A stretch of 43,055 nucleotides of DNA from Anaerolineae bacterium (GTDB taxonomy: Bacteria > Chloroflexota > Anaerolineae > Anaerolineales > E44-bin32), in NCBI GenBank assembly GCA_011174845.1, contig DUEW01000006.1, forward strand, positions 56,459-99,513. The letters run 5' to 3'. The notes beneath the pieces were generated by a model, which saw only the letters and a program-made list of their open reading frames with translations, was not told the origin of the DNA and made no database searches. Shown here piece by piece: positions 1 through 9,780 of the stretch; the stretch's first letter is position 1; the number at the start of each line of letters is the position of its first letter. The position numbers were made by a program, and so were the translations under genes.

Positions 1-292
1 AAGAATACCCCTTGCAAGCATCAATACCCATCCAATATATGGCATCGGATTTGTGAAATCCGTTGAACTTTTCATAGACGATAATCGTAGCTTGGATGAG
101 TGAATATCAATCATCGGGCAAGCGCTTGAAAAGGAAGCCTAGTCCGCTGATTGTGAAAATCGTGGATTATCCGATTCTACGCGAACAACGAATGGTATCA
201 TTCCCATACAAGGTCAGCTTAATTCTAGTTGTGGTTTAGCAACATCATCTTGCGGTTAACCACATCCAAATTAGAATAGGAAGCAGTTAAAG

Positions 293-1273
293 GTGCCAAG
301 CATGACCGATGTACCTTCCTTTTCCAAACGTCTCATTGAGAATATCGAGCAGACAATTGTTGGAAAGCAACCTTCGATCGAAATGGCTGTCATCGGTCTC
401 CTATGCCAGGGACATCTCCTGATCGAGGATGTGCCCGGTGTAGGTAAGACGGTGATGGCACGTAGCCTAGCTTGTTCGCTTGGGGGTTCCTTTAGTCGTA
501 TCCAATTCACGCCGGATATGTTGCCCAGTGACATCATAGGGGTTTCGATTTATAACCAGGTGAACCAAACTTTTGAATTCAAGTCGGGTCCAGTGATGGC
601 CAATATTGTCCTTACCGACGAGATCAATCGCGCCACACCCAAGACGCAATCCGCCCTTTTAGAGGCGATGGAGGAACGCCAAGTCACCGTTGATGGCGTG
701 ACACATCCCTTACCCAATCCTTTTATGGTGCTCGCCACACAAAATCCCATCGAGTATGAGGGGACCTTTCCACTTCCTGAAGCGCAGTTGGATCGTTTTC
801 TGCTACGGATCCAGTTGGGATACCCCGATCCAAATGACGAAGTCATCATGATGAAACGACAGCAATTTCGTCATCCTTTGGAAGACCTAGAGCAGGTTGT
901 CTCGGTAGAGGAACTGAAGAAAACACAGGAAGCTGTGAAGGAAGTTTACGTATCTCCAGCAGTGGAGCGTTACATTGTGGATTTGGTCAGTGAAACTCGA
1001 CATCACGCGGAGGTCTCGTTAGGCGCAAGCCCACGGGGTAGCCTGTGTTTGTACCGAACCGGACAGGCGCGTGCGGCGATGTTGGGTCGAGATTTTGTGT
1101 TACCCGATGACATTAAAGCCAACGCTGTTCCCGCATTGAGCCATCGATTGATCCTCAATCCAGGAGCCCGGCTTAGAAACCTAAACTCCACAGATGTTGT
1201 GCAACAGATTTTGAAGGAGGTTCCTGTACGAGGAGGCGAACAAGAGGATCCTCAGAAAACCAAATCCAACTGA
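293..1273 (+). CDS. MoxR-family AAA+ ATPase
   Basis: ORF 326 aa; Walker A '[16 protein letters not shown]', '[29 protein letters not shown]' and '[24 protein letters not shown]', typical of MoxR; followed by DUF58 and transglutaminase genes. Confidence 0.95.
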   Translation: MPSMTDVPSFSKRLIENIEQTIVGKQPSIEMAVIGLLCQGHLLIEDVPGVGKTVMARSLACSLGGSFSRIQFTPDMLPSDIIGVSIYNQVNQTFEFKSGPVMANIVLTDEINRATPKTQSALLEAMEERQVTVDGVTHPLPNPFMVLATQNPIEYEGTFPLPEAQLDRFLLRIQLGYPDPNDEVIMMKRQQFRHPLEDLEQVVSVEELKKTQEAVKEVYVSPAVERYIVDLVSETRHHAEVSLGASPRGSLCLYRTGQARAAMLGRDFVLPDDIKANAVPALSHRLILNPGARLRNLNSTDVVQQILKEVPVRGGEQEDPQKTKSN

Positions 1274-1349
1274 TGTTGGTTGGCCCGCCTAGTAAGTCTA
1301 CTTTGTGGGTTGAGGTGGAACCTCTCACCTGTGGAGGTTTTATCTTCCA

Positions 1350-2612
1350 ATGCCGAAGGTTACGCAAAGATTAAATACACGCCTGATGCCCTTTTTAGTG
1401 GGTGTGTTATTTCTGATTCAACTTATTGAACCTTTTCGAGGTTGGCAAATTTTGCTGGTGGGATTGGGTGGTGTATGGCTTCTGGGCTATTTATGGGCTC
1501 GTTCTTTAGCCCGAGGTCTGCGATTGATGCGCGAGATACGTTTCGGTTGGGCTCAGGTTGGCGACCGATTGTTGGAACGCTTCACGCTGGAGAATAGGGG
1601 CCGCCTCCGAGCGTTATGGGTTGAAGTTGTTGATCATTCTTCGCTGCCAGGGTATCAGGCCAGCAGGGTGGTGTCTGTCGAAGGAGAGCGATCCATCCGA
1701 TGGTTCAAGAAGGCAGTTTGTGCTCATCGAGGACTCTTCAGACTAGGACCATTAAGAATGCGCACGGGTGATCCTTTTGGCTTGTACACAGTTGACCTGG
1801 AGTATTCGCTATCCATCCCGCTCTTGGTTATGCCGCCTGTCCTGCCGCTACCTACCATTGAAGTGGCGGCTGGTGGAAGGCCTGGTGAGGGGCGTTTGAA
1901 AACCGATGATTTGGAGCGAACCGTTAGCGTATCTCATGTACGTGAATACCAACTCGACGACCAATGGCGTTGGATCCACTGGCCGACCTCAGCAAGACGT
2001 CAATCGCTTTATGTCCGCTCTTTCGATGGCGCTCCTGCTGGAGATTGGTGGCTCGTGCTTGACATGAATCGCGAGGTCCATATTGGCTTTGGACAAAATT
2101 CAACCGAGGAACATGAAGTGATCTTGGCAGCTTCTTTGGCAGATCGAGGCATTAGATCTGGACGAGCTGTGGGTTTAGTTGCCGCCAATGAGGAGTTGAT
2201 TTGGCTTCCCCCACGCGGGGGTGAGGGACAGCGTTGGCAAATATTGTATTGGCTAGCTCAGGTCGATCTTGGTGACCGACCTCTAGATGACTTGTTGACA
2301 AGGATGGGTCCAAGCTTGGGGAGGAACACTAGCCTGGTGATTGTTACGCCGTCCGTCGATAGTAGATGGATTCGGGCACTTGTTCCTTTAATAGACCGCG
2401 GCGTCATTCCTACTGTGCTGTTGCTTAGCCCTCGATCTTTCGGGGGTTCTAGTGAACCTGTTGAGGTTCAATCATCCCTCATCAACCTTGGTGTGACGTA
2501 TTACCTTATCGCGCGCGATCTGCTTGAAGATGCCACCGCTCGCTTTGATCAACTGGGCAAGATGTCCGGCATCCATGAGCCGGGACATAAAACTTGGGAA
2601 GTTATTTTGTGA
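1350..2612 (+). CDS. DUF58 domain-containing protein
   Basis: Two N-terminal hydrophobic segments, then 'VREYQLDDQWRWIHWPTSARRQSLYVRSFD', the DUF58 signature; operonic after MoxR. Confidence 0.92.
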   Translation: MPKVTQRLNTRLMPFLVGVLFLIQLIEPFRGWQILLVGLGGVWLLGYLWARSLARGLRLMREIRFGWAQVGDRLLERFTLENRGRLRALWVEVVDHSSLPGYQASRVVSVEGERSIRWFKKAVCAHRGLFRLGPLRMRTGDPFGLYTVDLEYSLSIPLLVMPPVLPLPTIEVAAGGRPGEGRLKTDDLERTVSVSHVREYQLDDQWRWIHWPTSARRQSLYVRSFDGAPAGDWWLVLDMNREVHIGFGQNSTEEHEVILAASLADRGIRSGRAVGLVAANEELIWLPPRGGEGQRWQILYWLAQVDLGDRPLDDLLTRMGPSLGRNTSLVIVTPSVDSRWIRALVPLIDRGVIPTVLLLSPRSFGGSSEPVEVQSSLINLGVTYYLIARDLLEDATARFDQLGKMSGIHEPGHKTWEVIL

Positions 2613-4999
2613 ACCGAATAAAATCTTGGGTTTCTCAGATACTGGACCGTCTGAATGTACTCTCCCTGAGTATGGTCCTGATCACATTGTATGTCGTGGC
2701 GCGAGGTTTGGTGAAGGTGGTACATGGGTTGGAACCCTCACTTCTATCGAATATGGTATGTTTTGGCACCCTGACAGGTTGGGTTCTGGCTTTGACACCT
2801 GTAACCGGATGGACAGCAAGCCTACTTGGTTTGTTAACTGGCATTTTGGTCGTCTTACTTCGCATCGGAAGGATTGGTCCAGATCTATTTACAATATTCC
2901 GCAATATGGCTGAGAATATTAGACCGATGCCATGGTGGATCATCGATCCTCAAACGCTAGATTGGACACCAATCACGACGGCTTTTTTGGATCTTATAGA
3001 TTCCATCGATGTTCTGTTAACCCGTTTGAGCGATTGGGTTCTGGCTTGGGTGAATGGCGAGCCAATATTTGATCCAGTCTCAATAGCAGTTGTATGGAGC
3101 TTAGCCATTTGGATTGTAGCGGTTTGGGCTGGTTGGGTTGTCCGCCGACGCCAAAAACCACTGCTTGCATTGATCCCCGCCGGTGCTCTGATAGGAATTA
3201 CACTCGCTTTTACAGGTTCGAGGACCACGAGTCTTTTCTGGCTGCTGATCACAATGTTACCGATGTTGGCAATCGTGAACCATGAAATACGGCAGCGTCA
3301 GTGGAGAAAAACAGGGATCCAATTTTCGCCAAGCCTTTGGCAGAGCATCGCCGTTTGGTCAATATTGCTGTCGATGGTGATTGTCGTTGCCGCTGCTCTA
3401 ACGCAGTCCATGTCACTAAAAGGCATCGTAGATTTTACGCGGAGGTTAAGAAGTTATGAGACGACGCAGAGGGAACAAGTAGCCGAATCACTAGGTATGG
3501 AGTTACAGCCGGTAGGTCAACCTGGTCAAATGCGATCACAAAGCAATGTAAGCATACCCAGTTCAAGCCGGCAACACCTCATCCGCTCAAGCCCAAAATT
3601 GTCTGAACAAGAAGTGATGGCTCTTCGAATAAGCCCTCCAGTTGGATCAGGTAAAGGCAAAGAGGGTGATGTAGTTGGACCGAGCGTCTATTTGCGTAGA
3701 AATACCTATGACCGCTACACTAGTCGAGGGTGGAAAACTGGCAATACGGAAGCCGAAAAGTACGAGGCTGGAGAGCAAGTTTCCCAGATTGATCTCCCAG
3801 GCCATCGATTAATAAAACAAGAGCTTGTTGCTATTGCTGAGCCGAGCCAAGCGGTTTACGTGGTCGGCACATTAGTCACGACAGATCAGGATTTCACTGT
3901 CGAGTGGCGATCTGCAGAAGATTCTTTCGGGGCTTTCTTCTCGGAGCCCACGAATAGTAGTCAGGTTGTCTCGCTCATACCCGTTGTGAGTGAGGATGAA
4001 CTACGTGCATCGGGCAGTGATTATCCAGATTGGGTAAAAACTCTTTACCTTTCGCTTCCAGATACGGTGCCTGGACGGGTGTTGACCTTGGCTCGTGATC
4101 TAACTGCCACCGCTCCGACCCCCTATGATCGGGCCCTCGCGATCGAATCCTATTTACGTGAATTTCCTTACACATCAGACACGCCGGTTCCATCGCTAGG
4201 ACAAGATGTCACCGATTATTTTCTCTTTGACCTACAAAAAGGATATTGTGACTACTACGCTACATCAATGGTTGTCTTGGCCCGAGCAGCTGGAATTCCT
4301 GCTCGTATGGTGGTTGGCTTCATGAGTGACAGATACGACCCTGATTTGGAGGCATATATCATCACGGAAGATCAGGCACATTCATGGGCCGAGATCTACT
4401 TCCCGGGATATGGATGGGTGGAATTTGAGCCCACGGCTGGATTGTCAACACACGAACGACAAGAATTTTATGTAGGGATCGAGCATGACGAACTTGAGAG
4501 ATTGTTGGAGATGGAAGGTCGAGATCGATTATGGTTGGATCTTGATCGTGTGACACAAAACAAAAACTGGAAGTTGGCAATATCAGTTAGCCTTCTTGCG
4601 ATAGGCGTAGGAGTTGTTGCTTGGTTCGTGGTCGATCGTTGGCGTTTGCTTCATTTATCTACGGTAGAAGTTGCATCAGAAGTTTATAACCGGCTCCAGC
4701 GGCATAGTAAGAAGCTTAAGATCAAAACAGATGTTGGAATCACTCCTTATGAACTTTCAGACATTGTTGTCAACCATGTGGCTCAAATGGCTCGGAGAAG
4801 ATTTTGGGGATGGGCCTTAGCTCCGGCCCAAGAGGAAATGATTTTTCTTACCAACAGCTACGCACAAGTAAGCTACAGCACGCATTTGTTGGGAGATGAT
4901 GCCAAAGGACAAATGATACGAACCTGGTGGAAGCTACGAAGGAGGTTTTGGATCGCTTGGCTTAGAACAAAGTTTGGGCGATTACCTTCTTCGGGATAG
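2594..4999 (+). CDS. Transglutaminase-like (TgpA-type) membrane protein
   Basis: 801 aa; N-terminal multi-TM region; transglutaminase core 'GYCDYYATSMVVLARAAGIPARMVVGF...DQAHSWAEIYFPGYGWVEFEPTAG'. TTG start overlaps the DUF58 gene; a GTG at 2609 is an alternative start. Confidence 0.93.
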   Translation: MGSYFVNRIKSWVSQILDRLNVLSLSMVLITLYVVARGLVKVVHGLEPSLLSNMVCFGTLTGWVLALTPVTGWTASLLGLLTGILVVLLRIGRIGPDLFTIFRNMAENIRPMPWWIIDPQTLDWTPITTAFLDLIDSIDVLLTRLSDWVLAWVNGEPIFDPVSIAVVWSLAIWIVAVWAGWVVRRRQKPLLALIPAGALIGITLAFTGSRTTSLFWLLITMLPMLAIVNHEIRQRQWRKTGIQFSPSLWQSIAVWSILLSMVIVVAAALTQSMSLKGIVDFTRRLRSYETTQREQVAESLGMELQPVGQPGQMRSQSNVSIPSSSRQHLIRSSPKLSEQEVMALRISPPVGSGKGKEGDVVGPSVYLRRNTYDRYTSRGWKTGNTEAEKYEAGEQVSQIDLPGHRLIKQELVAIAEPSQAVYVVGTLVTTDQDFTVEWRSAEDSFGAFFSEPTNSSQVVSLIPVVSEDELRASGSDYPDWVKTLYLSLPDTVPGRVLTLARDLTATAPTPYDRALAIESYLREFPYTSDTPVPSLGQDVTDYFLFDLQKGYCDYYATSMVVLARAAGIPARMVVGFMSDRYDPDLEAYIITEDQAHSWAEIYFPGYGWVEFEPTAGLSTHERQEFYVGIEHDELERLLEMEGRDRLWLDLDRVTQNKNWKLAISVSLLAIGVGVVAWFVVDRWRLLHLSTVEVASEVYNRLQRHSKKLKIKTDVGITPYELSDIVVNHVAQMARRRFWGWALAPAQEEMIFLTNSYAQVSYSTHLLGDDAKGQMIRTWWKLRRRFWIAWLRTKFGRLPSSG

Positions 5000-5406
5000 A
5001 TCAAACCTACTCCTTGTTAGCCGATCTTCTCGTAGCCACTTAACTATCAAATACACAATTCACAGACATATATCGCTTCACATCGTTCTTGTTTCCATGA
5101 AGATGTAGCGAGCAAGCGGCCACCACGATTTTTTGTTTATGGTTTCCAATACTCCCAGGCGTTCTTCTATCTCGATTTCATGTATAAGCCAGGAAACGAA
5201 AGGGGGTACATAGACGAAAAACTCAGAACCCTTGTTGGATAAGAATTTTGATCCGCGATTAATTGCTTAGATCTGCTTCTTTCAAAAAACCTTCTGCGCC
5301 AACTTGTGTTGAAATATCAACCTATCTCGTCCTCGGCCTATGAATCGTTTATTGTCCGTACGGCTTATCAAGGAATTTCTCCCCCTATACAACTTTATTT
5401 CATCTT

Positions 5407-6198
5407 CTAGCTGGAAGGCTGGTCACTTTTACGCCTAGAAATGATCTTTCTCGCCAATAAGACACCAACGAGGAGAATTGTAAGCAACGGGATGAAATAA
5501 AATGCCGCCGCAAGTATGTACAATGGAAGGTTACCTTCGGGAATAGGGAGCATTGACACAATAGAACCTAGAGGCGCGAGCAGTGCTATCAGGATGATTG
5601 TGATCCTGAGCACGGTGCTCATGGGCATCGCGTTATACACATAAAGGAAAAAGAGAATAGAGCCAAGCAAATGAATCCCTATGGTAAGGATGAGGAGGTG
5701 TAAGCCTCGTAAGCCAATGAAGTTCACAATGGCAATGCCACACCTTCCCTCAAATGCGAACTCTCTTAGGATTGAAGGGAATGGGCGTTGGTCGCCAGCT
5801 TGCGCCCAGATACTTACAATCAAGTACCCTTTTTTCGATGTTTCTGCTACATGAAAGAACCGGGCAAGATCGACACCCTCGCCTGGATGCAACGAAACTT
5901 CTTCGGTTTCGAACATTTGATAATGAGCTTCATAGCCGTCGATCCTTCCTGCAACAGAATATTGATATATTCTGTCGCTTGTATTTTTCGGAATTGTTAC
6001 TGAAATCCTGCCTTCCTCGTTTGTTGAGAGGATCGCGGGGCAGTGTATGGGCATGGGATCATAGGTGTCATCAATGGATGAGACATACGAGTACAAGCCG
6101 TTGATGCCTGCCATAAACAATCGGCTTGTGAGGTAAAGGTTTACAAAAATCCCGAAAGAAAAGGCCAAAATCGAGAAGTAATATCTTAGCTTTTGCAT
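5407..6198 (-). CDS. Membrane protein of unknown function
   Basis: 263 aa; N-terminal TM, extracytoplasmic beta-rich region, three C-terminal TM segments; intact ORF with tolerable coding character. Confidence 0.7.
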   Translation of the reverse strand: MQKLRYYFSILAFSFGIFVNLYLTSRLFMAGINGLYSYVSSIDDTYDPMPIHCPAILSTNEEGRISVTIPKNTSDRIYQYSVAGRIDGYEAHYQMFETEEVSLHPGEGVDLARFFHVAETSKKGYLIVSIWAQAGDQRPFPSILREFAFEGRCGIAIVNFIGLRGLHLLILTIGIHLLGSILFFLYVYNAMPMSTVLRITIILIALLAPLGSIVSMLPIPEGNLPLYILAAAFYFIPLLTILLVGVLLARKIISRRKSDQPSS

Positions 6199-6538
6199 TT
6201 TATCGATTTACCCTTTCGGTAACTTTGGGATGTTGAAGCGATTCCGATCCGGCAGGATGCCGAGTGATATTGATCCAGCGTTCCAAGAAATTCACTTACC
6301 CGAAATGACGATCAGGATTGGCACCTATTTTTCGTGAGCAAGATTGAGCCATTATGAAGATTTCGCTCATCGTACGCAAGCGATTGTGGTTTTGATTTAG
6401 ATTGAGTAGAGAAGGTGATTTGTGTTTGTAATGTGAATGTGATAAGCCCTTCCATCACGGCTTGGATGTCACAAACGCAACTTCAAGCGGCCACCTTTTG
6501 TAAACCACCTGTAAGTCCATTTCATAGGTTGAGTTGCT

Positions 6539-6781
6539 ATGATGAGATCACCTATGAATTGGATTTTACTTGCCTCTTTGTTTTATGCTCTTATCGGCGC
6601 GTTGCTTGTCCGGCGTTGCATGCGCGGTCTAGTGGTCCGTGCTACTGTAGGCGAGTGGGCTATGATGATTCTTCTGTGGCCGTTTTGTCTTAACCTATTT
6701 ACCTACCTGGAGATCGTACAATCCCAGATAGAAGCGCTGGAGGTGTGGGCATCTGACGAAGACAGTAAATCATCCTCATAG
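6539..6781 (+). CDS. Small membrane protein (two predicted hydrophobic segments)
   Basis: 80 aa ORF with two hydrophobic stretches ('WILLASLFYALIGALLV', 'AMMILLWPFCLNLFTYL'), followed by a strong hairpin at 6828-6852. Confidence 0.5.
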   Translation: MMRSPMNWILLASLFYALIGALLVRRCMRGLVVRATVGEWAMMILLWPFCLNLFTYLEIVQSQIEALEVWASDEDSKSSS

Positions 6782-6827
6782 AATCGGAATCTATTGATTC
6801 GTGAGGATCAGCGAGATAGAAATCAGC

Positions 6828-6852
6828 CGGCGGTGGGAATTTCCCACCGCCG
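6828..6852. terminator. Perfect 12-bp-stem inverted repeat between convergent genes, probable bidirectional terminator
   Basis: CGGCGGTGGGAA-T-TTCCCACCGCCG between the ends of 6539-6781 (+) and 6898-7329 (-). Confidence 0.7.
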
Positions 6853-6897
6853 ATTTACTGTGCGTTGTGGTGTCAACCTATGGGTATGTGCAGATTT

Positions 6898-7329
6898 TTA
6901 TGATTCCAACCGATCTTTTAAATTTTCTAAGCTTGTTCTTCCCTCACGTTTATTCATTTTCACGATGATGGTCTCAGCTAACTTTCCAAGCACTGGGATA
7001 GGTACGATGTACTCGGCCTCGACAGATAATCTTGTCCCTTCACCTTCGGGTTTGTACTCGTAGATAAACGTACTCTCGACGCCACCTTTGCTCTTCGTTA
7101 CGATGCGTTGATTAGGGATGACTTCGATAGTTTCAGTCGTGTCTTCCAACCTGACAACGGCCATTTTGTACACCCAGCTATCTTTCTTTCCACCTGATGG
7201 AAGTTCTTCGACGTCCTTGACATCCTCGAAACTTGGCCAGTATTTGGTATTGATTCTAGGATTTGTATGGTAATCGATCACTTTTTCCACCGGGGCGTTG
7301 ATGAAGATGCTATCCTTAAAAGTTACCAT
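6898..7329 (-). CDS. SRPBCC/START-like (polyketide cyclase/dehydrase-type) protein
   Basis: 'MVTFKDSIFINAPVEKVIDYHTNPRINTKYWPSFEDVKDVEELPSGG...'. The start is placed at 7329 because a GGAGG Shine-Dalgarno precedes it; the longer ORF extension to 7425 looks non-coding. Confidence 0.85.
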   Translation of the reverse strand: MVTFKDSIFINAPVEKVIDYHTNPRINTKYWPSFEDVKDVEELPSGGKKDSWVYKMAVVRLEDTTETIEVIPNQRIVTKSKGGVESTFIYEYKPEGEGTRLSVEAEYIVPIPVLGKLAETIIVKMNKREGRTSLENLKDRLES

Positions 7330-7489
7330 TAGGATCCCTCCTCTACTTTCTTTCGCTGTTGACCTCACACAACGGGGGCTGGCTTCTCTGGCAGGTTCTC
7401 TACCAACGGTAAGGTATATGGACACATGATATCCGGAGGATGGTGCTGATCTGCTCCACCCTAGTGCAGATTAAGGTGAGGAAACAACG

Positions 7490-7522
7490 AGCCCGGCCTC
7501 TTGCGAAGTCGGGCTTTTTTTC
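7490..7522 (+). terminator. Rho-independent terminator on + strand
   Basis: AGCCCGG-cctcttgcgaag-TCGGGCT followed directly by TTTTTT; no + strand CDS immediately upstream. Confidence 0.65.
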
Positions 7523-7670
7523 GATGTGACAAGGCTGCCGCTCATACCACCGAGGCAGCTATTTCCCTGCCAGGTTTTTCACCCCCATAGTACGCTTATT
7601 GCGTACAACGGTCCATTCTTTGAGTCAAGCTAATCCAATACTGAGCTCAATTCGGTGTTGTGTTTTTCCT

Positions 7671-8894
7671 CTAGTGGAACACCACCCCACAGATCGAAAC
7701 CAACGAGGTGCCTTGTTCGTCAGCGGGGCAGCGATCGTAGGCTACCTGTGTGCCCGTTACCGGGCTCAATGCACGCATCGTTAGATAGATGGGAGCCACG
7801 CCGCACACGTTATTGACGTCCTTCACGGAGCGGATGGCCTCAATAAACTCATCCGTATTACCAGAGCATACCTGCTCCAGCAATTCCTTGTCCGCTGCCT
7901 CTAACCGGGCACGACCAACAAGATCCAAGGGGTACCCCCCGAAAGCAGGGCCGACATGAGACAAATCGCCTGCCGCGACGACGATCGCGTTGCGATCTGA
8001 CAAAGATGATCGTAATGCTTCTGTCAGTTGATCGACGAGGAGATCCTTTTCAGCATCAGTCTCTTCGCCAAAAAAGTGTTCGAAGGTACCACATAGGATG
8101 GGGATAAGTTCACAGGGTTGCTCATCACGCATATAGTGCAGCCAGGTCGCTGCCAGTTCGATCGAATGTTCGCCGCGGTGGTAGAGCTCCTGAGCAAAGG
8201 CCTCTTCTTCTCCGATGGCACCTGCAATGTTTTCAACCACTTCCTGTTCTGTAGGTAGGACACCAAAGGGCGTAGCGTAATGCTGACGGGTGAGTGTCAC
8301 CCGGCCTTCGGGGCTGGAGTGGTCGGTCCCAACGATCACCGCTAGATCGGCAGCTCGAATATATTCCTCTGCAGATCCCCAAACCTGGGCATATACGGGT
8401 CCTCCGCGAGCGTAGTCGATGTGGGGGCTGATCAAGCCGCGCACTTCATCGAAGACAGGATGGTCATCCATTGCATCAAGGTAACCTTGCAAAAGTCCTC
8501 GGAGTTCATCGGGGTTTTCAGGATAGGTTGCGCCAGCGAGGGCTGGCTCGCGATGGGACGCTTGTCGGTATTCGCCAAGCGCTTGTACAAGAGCCTCCGC
8601 AGAGCGATCGTTGTCTAAGAGCAAGGCTTGATCAAAAGCGGTCAGGATTTGCTCGATCTCGCTTGGCGAGACGCTCATCCCGAAGCGGACAGCGATGGCC
8701 GCACTCAAGCTGCGGGCGTCACGTGTGCCATCGATGAAAGCCAGGAGAGGTCCCAGTTGCTGCGGGATAAATAGGGTTTTTTCCGTCAACCCCAGAGGAT
8801 CTCTTAAAGCTATGAGTAACTGATCGCCTCTTTGGAAGGGGCGTGCATCGACCGGCCTAAGTTTAGGGAACGGTTTTGTGTTTGGCAATGTCAT
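7671..8894 (-). CDS. AmmeMemoRadiSam system protein B (Memo family) with N-terminal extension
   Basis: 407 aa; 'GLISPHIDYARGGPVYAQVW', 'AVIVGTDHSSPEG', 'VVAAGDLSHVGPAFGG' are Memo-family motifs; about 110 extra N-terminal residues. Confidence 0.9.
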   Translation of the reverse strand: MTLPNTKPFPKLRPVDARPFQRGDQLLIALRDPLGLTEKTLFIPQQLGPLLAFIDGTRDARSLSAAIAVRFGMSVSPSEIEQILTAFDQALLLDNDRSAEALVQALGEYRQASHREPALAGATYPENPDELRGLLQGYLDAMDDHPVFDEVRGLISPHIDYARGGPVYAQVWGSAEEYIRAADLAVIVGTDHSSPEGRVTLTRQHYATPFGVLPTEQEVVENIAGAIGEEEAFAQELYHRGEHSIELAATWLHYMRDEQPCELIPILCGTFEHFFGEETDAEKDLLVDQLTEALRSSLSDRNAIVVAAGDLSHVGPAFGGYPLDLVGRARLEAADKELLEQVCSGNTDEFIEAIRSVKDVNNVCGVAPIYLTMRALSPVTGTQVAYDRCPADEQGTSLVSICGVVFH

Positions 8895-8971
8895 GCTTGC
8901 CTCATCGATTTCCTTAGCTTTCAGCGGTCCTCGCCAATGAGGCTCCCCCCAAATACCGAACTTTTCTAAAT

Positions 8972-9592
8972 CTACCTTCTCACCCAGTCCTCAACCCCCT
9001 TAGACATGATGAGTAGCCAGAATCGGTTACCTGTGTCTTGGAGCGTGGCGGCCGCCTCCCAGAATTTTAACACCGCGGGAATCTTGTAGAACTGATTACC
9101 AGTATCGCAGAAACGTTCGACGTTGTCTAAGGCCTCCGTCCAAGCATCACCGCTGCGTAGGACGAGGTCATGGATGGCTTCTGCCTCCTCTGGTGGGCTG
9201 ATGGATCGGACATTATGAACTGTGTTCTTCATGCTAGCGTTGTCCGCAGCCAATCGACCATCGCAGAGGACCTCATCTTTCCCACCTTCGGATTCCTTCA
9301 GTATCTCCCCGTCCCTCTGAAGCAGCGTCCCTGCATCCACGAGAAGGGGATACATCTCGTTCGCGTAGCGGATCAATTCCCGTAATTCGCTGTCATCTGG
9401 CAAGGCCGAGGGTTGATTCGCCGGGGGTGGAGGGATGGGATAAGGTGTGACCGTTGGTGGTGATGTGGGAATGGGCGTCTCATCGGAGGTTTCGAGTGAT
9501 GGCGTGCCTCTACCACAAGCTATGGTGATTATGATTAGCAATACTAGGAAAATCCATAGTCGACCCCGCATATTTCCCTCCACGGCTCTCAA
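8972..9592 (-). CDS. Predicted lipoprotein of unknown function
   Basis: Signal peptide with lipobox-like 'LIIITIACG', Pro/Thr-rich linker, helical C-terminal domain. Confidence 0.75.
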   Translation of the reverse strand: MRAVEGNMRGRLWIFLVLLIIITIACGRGTPSLETSDETPIPTSPPTVTPYPIPPPPANQPSALPDDSELRELIRYANEMYPLLVDAGTLLQRDGEILKESEGGKDEVLCDGRLAADNASMKNTVHNVRSISPPEEAEAIHDLVLRSGDAWTEALDNVERFCDTGNQFYKIPAVLKFWEAAATLQDTGNRFWLLIMSKGVEDWVRR

Positions 9593-9780
9593 TCCATTTC
9601 AAATCGATCTTATAATATGCATCGAGACGGCGACCGGAATTTTCATTTCCTATCCGGAGACACCGGTTCTTATCTTAGCACTCAAGCCGGGGTGATGAAA
9701 CAGTCCTAATGCCTCATTGCGGATCGAGATGGAGCGGACCTACAATTCGGTGGAAGTTCTAATAAACTGATAGGGGTAGG

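Noticed and set aside
5111-6494. Shared 12-mer CAAGCGGCCACC at ~5113 and ~6484
   Set aside because: Similarity does not extend beyond the 12 bases; chance or trivial.
6898-7425. Full-length 175-aa version of the SRPBCC ORF
   Set aside because: A strong Shine-Dalgarno (GGAGG) precedes the internal ATG at 7329, where family similarity begins; the N-terminal 32 residues look untranslated.
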